Origin: Larkinella terrae
GTDB taxonomy: Bacteria > Bacteroidota > Bacteroidia > Cytophagales > Spirosomataceae
DNA length: 64,000 bases
Direction: 5' to 3'
Assembly (NCBI RefSeq): GCF_009668025.1
Contig: NZ_WJXZ01000013.1
Coordinates: forward strand, 124,001 to 188,000
The notes under the pieces were generated by a model. The model worked only from the letters and a program-made list of their open reading frames with translations, did no database searches and was not told the DNA's origin. A program made the translations under genes and the position numbers. Position 1 is the stretch's first letter. Each line of letters starts with the position of its first letter. Of the stretch, positions 15,725-24,256 are shown in pieces.

Positions 15725-17191
15725 ATGAGATGGCTATCCATTTGGGCGGTAAGCGGACTGCTGACGACCTCCGTTTGGGCCCAGACAAACCGGGCTTCCA
15801 ATCCGATTCATTCCGAACTAGAGCTCGGGGGACTGGGTGGTTCTGCGAGCCAGCCGCCCTTCTGGTTGCGAACCAATCAATACGGTATTGTACCCCTGCA
15901 AAGCCCGTTCGGCACCTTGCGGGGAAGTATAAAACGTGACTACCGAACGGTTTCCGACTCCGTCAAACAGAGTCGGTTCGATTGGGGATTCGGGGGGTAC
16001 GGCGTTGTCAATGTAGGCAAAACCAACCAGTTTCTTTTGCCGGAACTGTACGCAAAAGTGCGATTCGGGCAGTTGGAACTCTGGGGCGGTCGTCGCCGGG
16101 AAGTTTACGGCATTGGCGACACGACCCTGACCTCCGGTTTTGTGGCCTGGTCGGGGAATGCAATGCCGATCCCGAAAATTCAACTGCATACGCCGGATTA
16201 CGTTCCGCTCAACTTTCTCAAAAAAATTCTGGCTTTTCGACTGGGGTACGCCCACGGCTGGTTCAACGCGCCTTACATCAAAGGAGCCTTTCTGCACCAG
16301 AAATACCTCTACGGACGTTTCGGAAAACCGCACTGGAAAGTAAAGGTCTATGCCGGAATGAACCACCAGGTGCAGTGGGGCGGACACGCCGACTACCTGA
16401 TTGGCAGTTCGGTGGCCGTCAATGGCCATCTGCCTTCCAGCTTTCAGGATTATCTGTCGTTAATTTTTGGTCTTTATCCGAAGGCGAGTAACCAGCAAAC
16501 CGGTTTCGACGGTGAAAACCGCATTGGCAACCACATTGGCTCCATCGATTACGGGGTTGAATGGACCACTTCCAGCCTGAATACGTTACTCTATTACCAG
16601 CATTTTTACGAAGACGTCAGCGGAATCGTCCACCTCAATTTCCCCGACGGTTTGTGGGGCCTGCGGATTCGCAACCGATCGGCCAGCACCAATGCCCGGT
16701 TTCGCTGGAATGGGGCGGTGGTGGAGTGGTTGCCGATGACCAACCAGAGCGGACCAATTTTCGACCAAACCGCTCAGTATCAGGGCGCAGACAATTACTT
16801 TAACCACGGGCAATACCGGGAAGGCTGGTCGTATTTTGGCCGAACCATCGGTACGCCGTTCATCGCGCCCCGCGCCGACTATTCCGCCAAAGTCCAGGAA
16901 TCGATCGGTGGTGGTTTTTTCCCGAACAACCGGGTCAATGTCTGGTATCTGGGGCTGGAAGGAATTCTGTATCGGGTCCAACTCACTGCCCGGGCGTCCT
17001 ACAGTCGCAATTACGGTACGTATATCCAACCTTATCATCCCCGTTTTGAGCAGTTTTCTGCCTCTCTGGCGGCTCAGATCTCAATACCTCGTCTGGCTCA
17101 TACGATTTTATCAGCGAATCTGGCGCTCGACAAAGGCGGTTTATACGCCAACCAAACCGGCGCGTTCGTGTCTGTTAAAAAAAGCTGGTAA
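15725..17191 (+). CDS. capsule assembly Wzi family outer membrane protein (copy 1)
   Basis: Protein of 488 residues with a Sec signal peptide (about 1-20, ending SVWAQ). The mature part begins with PPFWLRTNQYGIVP, the Wzi N-terminal signature, and is rich in aromatic amphipathic strands consistent with an 18-strand barrel. It shows GGRRREVYGIGDTTLTSG and GMNHQVQWGGHADYL motifs. Wzi binds exopolysaccharide at the cell surface. A paralog lies at 24253-25767, and the two align throughout. It directly follows pyrE, with no capsule gene nearby. Confidence 0.9.
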   Translation: MRWLSIWAVSGLLTTSVWAQTNRASNPIHSELELGGLGGSASQPPFWLRTNQYGIVPLQSPFGTLRGSIKRDYRTVSDSVKQSRFDWGFGGYGVVNVGKTNQFLLPELYAKVRFGQLELWGGRRREVYGIGDTTLTSGFVAWSGNAMPIPKIQLHTPDYVPLNFLKKILAFRLGYAHGWFNAPYIKGAFLHQKYLYGRFGKPHWKVKVYAGMNHQVQWGGHADYLIGSSVAVNGHLPSSFQDYLSLIFGLYPKASNQQTGFDGENRIGNHIGSIDYGVEWTTSSLNTLLYYQHFYEDVSGIVHLNFPDGLWGLRIRNRSASTNARFRWNGAVVEWLPMTNQSGPIFDQTAQYQGADNYFNHGQYREGWSYFGRTIGTPFIAPRADYSAKVQESIGGGFFPNNRVNVWYLGLEGILYRVQLTARASYSRNYGTYIQPYHPRFEQFSASLAAQISIPRLAHTILSANLALDKGGLYANQTGAFVSVKKSW

Positions 17192-17389
17192 TTTTTCTCT
17201 TCGGTTTTTTCCCTCTATTATCTTTTCTCTTCCAGTTTCCTCATAACTAATTCACAATCAATTAGTAAACCACTCAGGATTGTACCATACCCTAATATTC
17301 CCAATTGCTGCCAATCCAAAAGCTACTCATCATTCGTAAGACTGTCAATTATCCTATCTACAGTTAACCATTCTAAAACAATTTGAAAG

Positions 17390-18961
17390 ATGAGTACTTT
17401 TCAACTCCGCCTAACCGCGCGTGCCGGACTGATCGCACTCCTGGTCGGCCTGAACGCATGTACGGACTCCGAAAAACCGCTGAATCCGGACATCAGTAAA
17501 CACAGCAGCGGTCGCGAGGCCGCTTCCGACCTCCAGTTTTTCGTCCTGACCGACGACAACCGGCTTCAAAAGAGAAGTCTTGCCATGCCGGAGTCGGTCC
17601 TGGCCGACAGCCCCATTTCGGGTTTGAAAGACGATGAGAAAATTCTGGCGATTGACTTCCGGCCCGCAACGGGTCAGTTGTATGGTTTGGGTAGTAGCAG
17701 TCGCATTTACGTAATCAATCAGGAAAGCGGTGCGGCTCGGGCCGTAAGTGTAGACTCCTTTTCTCCTGCCCTGAGTGGAGACGTGGCCGGTTTTGATTTT
17801 AATCCCACCGTTGACCTGATTCGGGTAGTGACCAGCAACGGTCAGAACCTGCGTCTGAATCCCAATACCGGATTGCTGCAAACCGGGGGTCAGGACGGAA
17901 ACATCAACGGCGGAACAAGCCCGGCGATTTCGGCGGTTGCTTACACCAACAGTCGGGGCGTTGCCAGCAGTACGACGCTGTATGACATTGACCCGGCATC
18001 GGACCGGCTTTACATTCAAAACCCGCCAAACAACGGTACGCTGGTCGATGTTGGCCCTCTGGGAAAAGACATTTCGGGCAGTGCCGGATTCGATATTTCT
18101 TCCGACAACAGTCAGGCTTTGCTGGCGTACTGGGTCGGTGGCAAATCGGAATTAGGCCAGATTGACCTGGCCACCGGAAGCATTCAGAAACTGGGCAATC
18201 TGGGAGCCAAAACCATCATTGGGCTTGCCATTCCAACCGATCCCGTAGCGTATGCTGTGAGTGGCAATAACCTGTTGATTTTCAATCCCTGGGATATTGC
18301 TCCGAACCTGCGAACCATTACGGGTCTACAGCCCGGGGAAACGATTCGGGGTATCGACATGCGCCCGGCTACGGGTCAATTGTATGCGCTGGGTTCCTCG
18401 AGCCGCATGTACGCCATTACCTATCCGGCTGGCACGACGAATGCGCAGGCCAACCTGATCGGTTCCGGTGCGTTCACACCCGCATTGACCGGCAGTGACT
18501 ACGGTTTTGATTTCAACCCCACCGTCGACCGGATTCGGGTGGTCAGTAATTCGGGGCAGAATCTGCGCATCAATCCGGTGACCGGGGAAGTAGCGGTAGA
18601 TGGCCCGCTTAATTTTGGTCCGGCAGCCACCGACAAACCATCGGTTCGCGCAGTTGCTTACTCGAATAATTTTCAAGGAGCGACTTCAACCGTCTTGTAC
18701 GATCTCGATGACCTCAACAATCGGCTGTACCGCCAGATACCGCCCAATGACGGAACGGTCGTTGGCGGCAGTCCGCTAGGCCTCGATATTACGGCCACCA
18801 ACGGATTTGATATTGGCGGTCGCAGTAATAAAGCGTACGCCCTGCTGACGTCCGGAAGTTCTACCAATCTCTACAACATCGATTTATCCACGGGTGCGCT
18901 GACCAATTTAGGTGCATTCCCGACCACGGTTCGCGGTTTTGCAATTGGATTAGGATTTTAA
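17390..18961 (+). CDS. lipoprotein with two DUF4394 domains
   Basis: Protein of 523 residues. It is exported: basic start, hydrophobic segment and lipobox LNAC at Cys24. Two DUF4394 domains follow (about 50-275 and 285-520) that repeat the same segments, e.g. FRPATGQLYGLGSSSRIY and MRPATGQLYALGSSSRMY, and GFDFNPTVDLIRVV and GFDFNPTVDRIRVV. The strand-rich repeats suggest a beta-propeller formed from both halves. Role unknown; it is probably surface exposed. A strong hairpin follows at 18977-19018. Confidence 0.9.
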   Translation: MSTFQLRLTARAGLIALLVGLNACTDSEKPLNPDISKHSSGREAASDLQFFVLTDDNRLQKRSLAMPESVLADSPISGLKDDEKILAIDFRPATGQLYGLGSSSRIYVINQESGAARAVSVDSFSPALSGDVAGFDFNPTVDLIRVVTSNGQNLRLNPNTGLLQTGGQDGNINGGTSPAISAVAYTNSRGVASSTTLYDIDPASDRLYIQNPPNNGTLVDVGPLGKDISGSAGFDISSDNSQALLAYWVGGKSELGQIDLATGSIQKLGNLGAKTIIGLAIPTDPVAYAVSGNNLLIFNPWDIAPNLRTITGLQPGETIRGIDMRPATGQLYALGSSSRMYAITYPAGTTNAQANLIGSGAFTPALTGSDYGFDFNPTVDRIRVVSNSGQNLRINPVTGEVAVDGPLNFGPAATDKPSVRAVAYSNNFQGATSTVLYDLDDLNNRLYRQIPPNDGTVVGGSPLGLDITATNGFDIGGRSNKAYALLTSGSSTNLYNIDLSTGALTNLGAFPTTVRGFAIGLGF

Positions 18962-18976
18962 ACGTGCCTGCGGTTT

Positions 18977-19018
18977 TAGTCCGTGAAATTCAGGTGATTA
19001 TCCGGATTTCACGGACTA
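18977..19018. terminator. bidirectional hairpin between DUF4394 gene and dprA
   Basis: TAGTCCGTGAAAT (18977-18989) is perfectly complementary to ATTTCACGGACTA (19006-19018), a 13-bp stem with a 16-nt loop, between convergent genes. There is no T-run, so termination is inferred from position and stem strength only. Confidence 0.55.
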
Positions 19019-19031
19019 GACCGTAGGTGCA

Positions 19032-20138
19032 TTAATGCAACTGGTATTTTTTTCCCGGCAACGTCCGCACCAGCCCCTTAAATTCCAGATTCAGCATCAG
19101 TGACGCCAGCTTACCCATGTGAATCTGCGTTCGCCAGCTGAGTTCGTCGATGTGCCATTCCGATTGTTGCCGAAACAGGGACAGAATCTGGCTTTCCTCT
19201 TCCGTAAACTCCAGCGCCAGCGCGGTTTTATCAATCAGAGCGGTTTTTCCAACGGGCTGATCCCAATTCAGACATTCGATCAAATCTTCGGGTCTGGTAT
19301 AAATCTGCGCTTTATTGTCGCGAATCAGTTTGTTACAACCCTGCGAAAACGTCTGGTTCAGGTGCCCTGGCACGGCAAAAACCTCCCGGTGGTAATTGTT
19401 CGCGTATTCCGCCGTAATCAGCGCCCCGCCCTTGGCGGCCGCTTCCACCACCACAATGGCGTCGCTCAACCCAGCAATGATGCGGTTTCGGGCCGGAAAC
19501 AGCCGGGCATCCGGTTTGACGCCGGGGCGGTTTTCGGTCAGTAAGCCTCCGAGCAGCAACATTTCCTGCGCGGTTTTCCTGTGAACGTACGGATAGATAA
19601 TATCCACTCCGCTGGCCATTACGGCAATGGTCGGCAGGCCACACGCCAGACTGGCCCGATGGGCTGCGATATCGATTCCGTAGGCCAATCCACTGATTAT
19701 CAAAGGGCGAAACGGCTGTAAAGCATGAATAATTTCTTCGGTGATCCGGCGGCCGTAATCGGTTGCCTGCCGGGTCCCGACAATGCCGATCGTGCGAACC
19801 GCGTTAAGATCCGCCCCGCCCTGAAAGTAAAGCATCGCAGGCGCGTCATAAAACGATTTGAGACGGGCCGGGTAGTTTTTTTCCGTATAAAACAGTTGCT
19901 GAACGCCGAGTTTCTCGCATTGCTGCTGGGTTACCTCGGCGGCCCGCAGCACGTCGGGATGCAGGATGGCGCGAGCCGTCACCTCTCCTACACCCGGCGT
20001 TTTTCGTAATTTTGACAGTGTCGATCGAAAGACCTCGGAAGCGGAGCCGCAATAACTGATCAATTGACGAATTAGAACGTCGCCAACGCCTGGCACGGAA
20101 GTTAAGGCCGATTGATAAAATAATTCGGATGGGGTCAC
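19032..20138 (-). CDS. dprA: DNA processing protein DprA
   Basis: Binds incoming single-stranded DNA and loads RecA during natural transformation. The protein has about 368 residues: an N-terminal helix-hairpin-helix part (ALTSVPGVGDVLIRQLI), a Rossmann-like DprA domain (IVGTRQATDYGRR, SGLAYGIDIAAH, ENRPGVKPDARLFPARNR, EAAAKGGALITAEYA), and a C-terminal winged helix (about 305-368). I chose GTG at 20138 because it places the family motif right at the N-terminus; a TTG at 20201 would add 21 residues. It is divergent from the PhoX-like gene. Confidence 0.94.
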   Translation of the reverse strand: MTPSELFYQSALTSVPGVGDVLIRQLISYCGSASEVFRSTLSKLRKTPGVGEVTARAILHPDVLRAAEVTQQQCEKLGVQQLFYTEKNYPARLKSFYDAPAMLYFQGGADLNAVRTIGIVGTRQATDYGRRITEEIIHALQPFRPLIISGLAYGIDIAAHRASLACGLPTIAVMASGVDIIYPYVHRKTAQEMLLLGGLLTENRPGVKPDARLFPARNRIIAGLSDAIVVVEAAAKGGALITAEYANNYHREVFAVPGHLNQTFSQGCNKLIRDNKAQIYTRPEDLIECLNWDQPVGKTALIDKTALALEFTEEESQILSLFRQQSEWHIDELSWRTQIHMGKLASLMLNLEFKGLVRTLPGKKYQLH

Positions 20139-20214
20139 ACGATGCTGGATGAGGTTTCTATCATGACGTACGCAGAACGCCGGAGTAACGGTGATGGTCA
20201 AAATAAAAATTAAT

Positions 20215-20222
20215 TACCTTTG
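20215..20222 (+). promoter_or_regulatory. -7 element of the PhoX-like operon
   Basis: TACCTTTG fits TAnnTTTG and lies 18 bp before the ATG at 20241, which implies a short leader. No TTTG is seen at the -33 distance. Confidence 0.5.
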
Positions 20223-20240
20223 CCAAATACCCTGTTCCCG

Positions 20241-21725
20241 ATGTCAAAATTGTCCAGCTATTCCGGTTTCCGTCCCAAATTCCTGTTTTTCGCAGCACTG
20301 GCTCTGGCAGGCTGTCATAAGGAAGAAAAAGGAGGTTCGGCTCCCACACAAACCGATGTGGTTCTGAAAACCCATTCGATCACGCCCCCGCTGGTAAAAA
20401 AACTGCCCGGTTTTGAAAGCCTGGAAATTTTTCCGCTGGTCAGCAGTGAAGACAAGCTGGAACAGTCTCCGAATTTTGTGTTGGGCGGGCAACCCGACGG
20501 AGCTGGTATCCTGAAAAATCCGACAGGCGATGGGTATGTCCTCATTACGAATCACGAAATGATCCGGTCAGTTTCAAGGGTTTACCTGGATAAAACCTTT
20601 AAGCCCGTCAAAGGCGAATACATTCTCGACGCCGAAGGCGGTATCTGGCGATTGTGTTCCGCGACGCTGGCCACGACCGCCGAACACGGTTTCGGACCGC
20701 TTTACCTGACGGCGGGCGAAAGCGATGCCGAGGGACGGGTTCACGGGATTGACCCGCTTGGTGCTGCTGACAAAAAGAACGGAAACCGCACGCTTCCGGC
20801 TCTGGGGAAAGCGTCGTTCGAAAATGCGGTTCCGCTGCCCAAAGACTCCTACCCCAACAAAACCGTCATTTTGTTGACCGAAGATGAAGGCAATGGACAG
20901 GTAACCATGTACGTTTCCAACACCGTCGGCGACCTGCAAAACGGCAAACTTTACACCCTGCGCCGAACCAACAGTGACCCGGTCGAACTGAACATGAAAG
21001 CCGACCAGAGCTACGACGTGGAATTTGTGGAGATCGAGAATGCCAAAACTGCTACGGGTGCGCAGATTGCCGCGCAGCAACTGGAGAAAAATGCGATTCA
21101 GTTTGCCCGCGTCGAAGACATCGATTACCGCAAAGGCAGCGCGGCCAACGGGCGGGAATTGTATTTTGCCGTGACCGGTTCGTTCGCCAGCGACCGGGTG
21201 CAATGGGGCCGCGTGTACCGGCTGGAACTCGACTCGGCCAATCCGTTGAAAGGCAAACTGTCGTTTGTGGCTGAGGGGTACAGCAATCCCGGCAAGAGCC
21301 TCGTCAATCCGGATAACATCTGCGTGACCGAGAATTACGTGTACATCGGAGAAGATGGCGACGCACCCATTTCGGTGCCGGACCACGACGGCCGCATCTG
21401 GCAGTATGGCATCACAACCAAGCAACTGAAACCGTTCTTGGAAATGGACCACCACCGCAGCGATCCCGAATTCCAGAAGAAATACAACCTCATTGGCCAT
21501 CAAGGAATTAGCACCTGGGAATACGGCGCAATGACCGATATCTCGGACATCATCGGTGTGCCGAATACGTTTCTGATCAATCTGCAATCGCACACTTGGC
21601 GCGACACGAAGTTCATTAATGCCGACGGCAGCGCGATCACGAAGGACGTCAATATCTACGACAGTGCCATTGGGAATATGGGAGAAGGTGGTCAGATTGT
21701 CATCGTGCGAGGTGTTCCGAAATAA
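20241..21725 (+). CDS. PhoX-like (DUF839) lipoprotein
   Basis: Protein of 494 residues. It is a lipoprotein: signal (MSKLSSYSGFRPKFLFFAA) with lipobox LAGC, Cys25. The mature part resembles the PhoX/DUF839 family: beta-propeller strands with LITNHEM, GGIWRLCSATL, ILLTEDEGNGQ and a late NPDNICVTENYVYIGEDGD. PhoX enzymes are Ca2+/Fe3+ phosphatases; the metal ligands need a structural alignment to confirm. I chose the ATG at 20241; upstream is a TTG in the promoter. The diheme peroxidase gene overlaps its 3' end by 14 bases, so the two are coupled. Confidence 0.82.
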   Translation: MSKLSSYSGFRPKFLFFAALALAGCHKEEKGGSAPTQTDVVLKTHSITPPLVKKLPGFESLEIFPLVSSEDKLEQSPNFVLGGQPDGAGILKNPTGDGYVLITNHEMIRSVSRVYLDKTFKPVKGEYILDAEGGIWRLCSATLATTAEHGFGPLYLTAGESDAEGRVHGIDPLGAADKKNGNRTLPALGKASFENAVPLPKDSYPNKTVILLTEDEGNGQVTMYVSNTVGDLQNGKLYTLRRTNSDPVELNMKADQSYDVEFVEIENAKTATGAQIAAQQLEKNAIQFARVEDIDYRKGSAANGRELYFAVTGSFASDRVQWGRVYRLELDSANPLKGKLSFVAEGYSNPGKSLVNPDNICVTENYVYIGEDGDAPISVPDHDGRIWQYGITTKQLKPFLEMDHHRSDPEFQKKYNLIGHQGISTWEYGAMTDISDIIGVPNTFLINLQSHTWRDTKFINADGSAITKDVNIYDSAIGNMGEGGQIVIVRGVPK

Positions 21726-23604
21726 CTTGAAACTCCTGCCTTCCCTGTTTTTTTTTCTGGGAACAACCGCCTTTTTCGTGATTGTTTTCGGCTTACTGGA
21801 ACCCAAATCTGCGGGAGAAAAAAACGCCGTCCGGCGCGTAAAACAAACATTTTCCCGGAATTTGGCCGCCTATCAATCGTTGATTCACGACCGGTTTTTA
21901 CCCCTGGCCGAAAAGAGCAACTCGCCCGATTCGCTAAAAACCGTATTTCTGGCGGCCCGACGGGAATATAAACAACTGGAACCATTCACGGCATATTACT
22001 TTCCGGCCAGCACCCGTTTGGTGAATGGCCCGCCCCTGCCCGAAGTGGAATCCGAAGACGGGGCGGTTTTTGAACCGGGTGGTTTGCAGGTTATCGAAGA
22101 ACTGATCTACCCGAAATTCGATCCGAAACGACGACCGGATCTGGTCCGCGAACTCAAAAAACTCCGGCGGGAACTGATCCGTTACGCGGATTTCTGGCGG
22201 GATACCGAATTGACCGACGCGCACGTTTTTGACGCGCTCCGCTTGCAGATTTTCCGTATGATCACGCTCGGAATCAGCGGCTTCGATACCCCGCTTTGCC
22301 AAACCGCCATTCCCGAAGCAGCGGTTTCGCTGGAAACCATTCGAACGTATCTTTCCTTTTACGAAAATCCGGAAACCGGCGGTTTTGAATCCCTGAACCG
22401 GATGCTGCAGCAATCCGAAAATTACCTGCACACGCATACCGGTTTTGACTCCTTCGACCGGGCGCATTTTATCACCACCTTTGGCAATCCGTTATCGGCG
22501 AACCTGCTGGCTTATCAGCAACAAATTAACATTCAGCCGTTTAACGAAGTCCGGGCGCTCCGAGCAGATGCCAAAACCCTGTTCGACCGCAACGCCTTCA
22601 ATCCGGATTTCTATGCGCCGAACGTGAGCCTGCGATCGAACCCGGCAAAGGTGATCCTGGGTAAAAAACTGTTTTCCGACCCCATTTTATCCGCCAGCGA
22701 TGATCCGGCCGGGGGCAAGCGTTCGTGCGCCAGTTGCCACCAGCCCGATAAAGCCTTTACCGACGGTTTGCCCAAAAACGCCACTCTGAATGGCCGCAAT
22801 TTCGTCCGACGCAACACGCCGACGCTGTGGAATGTAGGCCTTCAAAGTGGTCAATTTTACGATTTGCGATCGAAAACGCTCGAAAACCAGTCGTCCGACG
22901 TGATTCACAACAAGGAAGAAATGCACGGTTCGCTCGAGCGGGTGGCTTTGTTGTTGCCGAAAAATAACGAATACCGGGAGGCATTTAAAAAGGCGTTTCC
23001 GAATCTGACCGATCGGATTGAACCCATTCACATTCAGAATGCGCTGGCGGCCTACGAACGCTCGCTGACCAGCCTGAACTCCCGGTTCGACCGGTACATG
23101 CGGAATGAGCGAAATTCGTCGGGAAAACCGGTTTTAACGGCTGAGGAACTAGCCGGTTTTAATCTGTTCATGGGAAAAGCCAGGTGCGGCACCTGCCACT
23201 TTCTACCCTTGTTCAACGGAACGGTTCCGCCGGTTTTTACCCAAACCGAGTCGGAGGTCATCGGCGTTCCCGTTCGGCCCGGTCAGAAAACGATCGATCC
23301 CGACCGGGGTCGCTACGACCGTTTCGCGCTCGAACCCTTGAAGTACGCTTTCAAGACGCCAACCGTTCGGAACATTGCAATGACCGCTCCGTATATGCAC
23401 AACGGCTCGTTTCGAACGCTGGAAGAAGTCGTTGAATTTTACAACGAAGGGGGTGGCAAAGGATTAGGGATCGTTCTCAACAATCAAACTTTATCCGCTG
23501 AGAAATTAAATTTATCTCCCCAGGAAAAAACCGCCCTGATCGCTTTCCTGAAATCTTTGTCGGAATCCGGGCCATCAGCCTCTATCTCTTCATTTGGCAA
23601 CTAG
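21712..23604 (+). CDS. diheme cytochrome c peroxidase with N-terminal imelysin-like region
   Basis: About 630 residues. GTG at 21712 gives an N-terminal membrane anchor/signal (LLPSLFFFLGTTAFFVIVF), and the gene overlaps the previous one by 14 bases. Residues about 45-330 are helical with GGLQVIEELIYP, similar to the GXHXXE-type helix of imelysin/EfeO proteins, but this is only a resemblance. Two c-type heme sites follow: CASCH at residue 339 and CGTCH at residue 492, with the MauG/CcpA pattern PTVRNIAMTAPYMHNG near the end. Family members reduce H2O2 in the periplasm. The pairing with a PhoX-like protein is noteworthy. Confidence 0.88.
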   Translation: MFRNNLKLLPSLFFFLGTTAFFVIVFGLLEPKSAGEKNAVRRVKQTFSRNLAAYQSLIHDRFLPLAEKSNSPDSLKTVFLAARREYKQLEPFTAYYFPASTRLVNGPPLPEVESEDGAVFEPGGLQVIEELIYPKFDPKRRPDLVRELKKLRRELIRYADFWRDTELTDAHVFDALRLQIFRMITLGISGFDTPLCQTAIPEAAVSLETIRTYLSFYENPETGGFESLNRMLQQSENYLHTHTGFDSFDRAHFITTFGNPLSANLLAYQQQINIQPFNEVRALRADAKTLFDRNAFNPDFYAPNVSLRSNPAKVILGKKLFSDPILSASDDPAGGKRSCASCHQPDKAFTDGLPKNATLNGRNFVRRNTPTLWNVGLQSGQFYDLRSKTLENQSSDVIHNKEEMHGSLERVALLLPKNNEYREAFKKAFPNLTDRIEPIHIQNALAAYERSLTSLNSRFDRYMRNERNSSGKPVLTAEELAGFNLFMGKARCGTCHFLPLFNGTVPPVFTQTESEVIGVPVRPGQKTIDPDRGRYDRFALEPLKYAFKTPTVRNIAMTAPYMHNGSFRTLEEVVEFYNEGGGKGLGIVLNNQTLSAEKLNLSPQEKTALIAFLKSLSESGPSASISSFGN

Positions 23605-24043
23605 CCGAATCATTCCCATTCAAATGAGCGTATATGCCCTCCGTTTGTGACAGGTAAGTTTTACTCAATTTTTAAATTCAGCGGGATTTTAATTGAAAAC
23701 TCAACTATTTATAAGCTTTACAAATAGCTCTCATACTCTCTTAGTTAAGCCTAATTACAAGACAACTTTTCAGACCGGCAAAAATAATTTCATATTATAT
23801 TACATCTAGACTGCTTATAAATTACTCAATTTTAGGCACTTAACTAAACATATTTTATAACCGAAAGTTAAGAATAGGAAACTTAATAGAAGCAGCCAAA
23901 GTGAGGTTGTTGTTGCTCTTTTCCAACCATTTTCTGGAAAGGGTAGCCAGCTAAATTTTCGCCGTTCTGTTTCGCCCCACAATACACACGTCCAGGTAGA
24001 CCATCGATCGTTTTTTGATGTTCAATCTTTCTTAACCAAAGTT
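23605..24043. other. 440-bp AT-rich intergenic region, no gene seen
   Basis: No open frame of note on either strand. The first half is very AT-rich; the second half (about 23890-24030) is more mixed. No clear terminator hairpin, repeat or promoter consensus could be assigned. It must contain the promoter of the 24044 operon. Confidence 0.5.
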
Positions 24044-24256
24044 ATGATGCCCAAGTCAAGTTTTGAAAACCGCCCTTTAAGTTATTGGTGTGCGTTAATT
24101 GTTCTGGTACTGGTTAGCGGCTTTATGGCCCTGGCCAGCGGTTTTATGGCGTATGAAGTTACCCGCGAAAGCTCCATTACCGTCGGATCGGCGGGTATCG
24201 GTTTTTATGTGATGTTTTATTTAGGCAGCTCATTTTTTCTAATCCGGACCAAATGA
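24044..24256 (+). CDS. small two-helix membrane protein
   Basis: Protein of 70 residues with two hydrophobic segments (about 14-37, with a repeated SGFMALASGFMA, and 46-65). Its stop overlaps the start codon of the second Wzi gene (ATGA, 24253-24256), so it is translated as part of that operon, which supports it being real. Met1 and Met2 are both possible starts. No family recognised. Confidence 0.65.
   Translation: MMPKSSFENRPLSYWCALIVLVLVSGFMALASGFMAYEVTRESSITVGSAGIGFYVMFYLGSSFFLIRTK

Noticed and set aside
20574-21806. 410-codon minus-strand frame
   Set aside because: Antisense to the PhoX-like gene, with no protein family features; skewed residue use.
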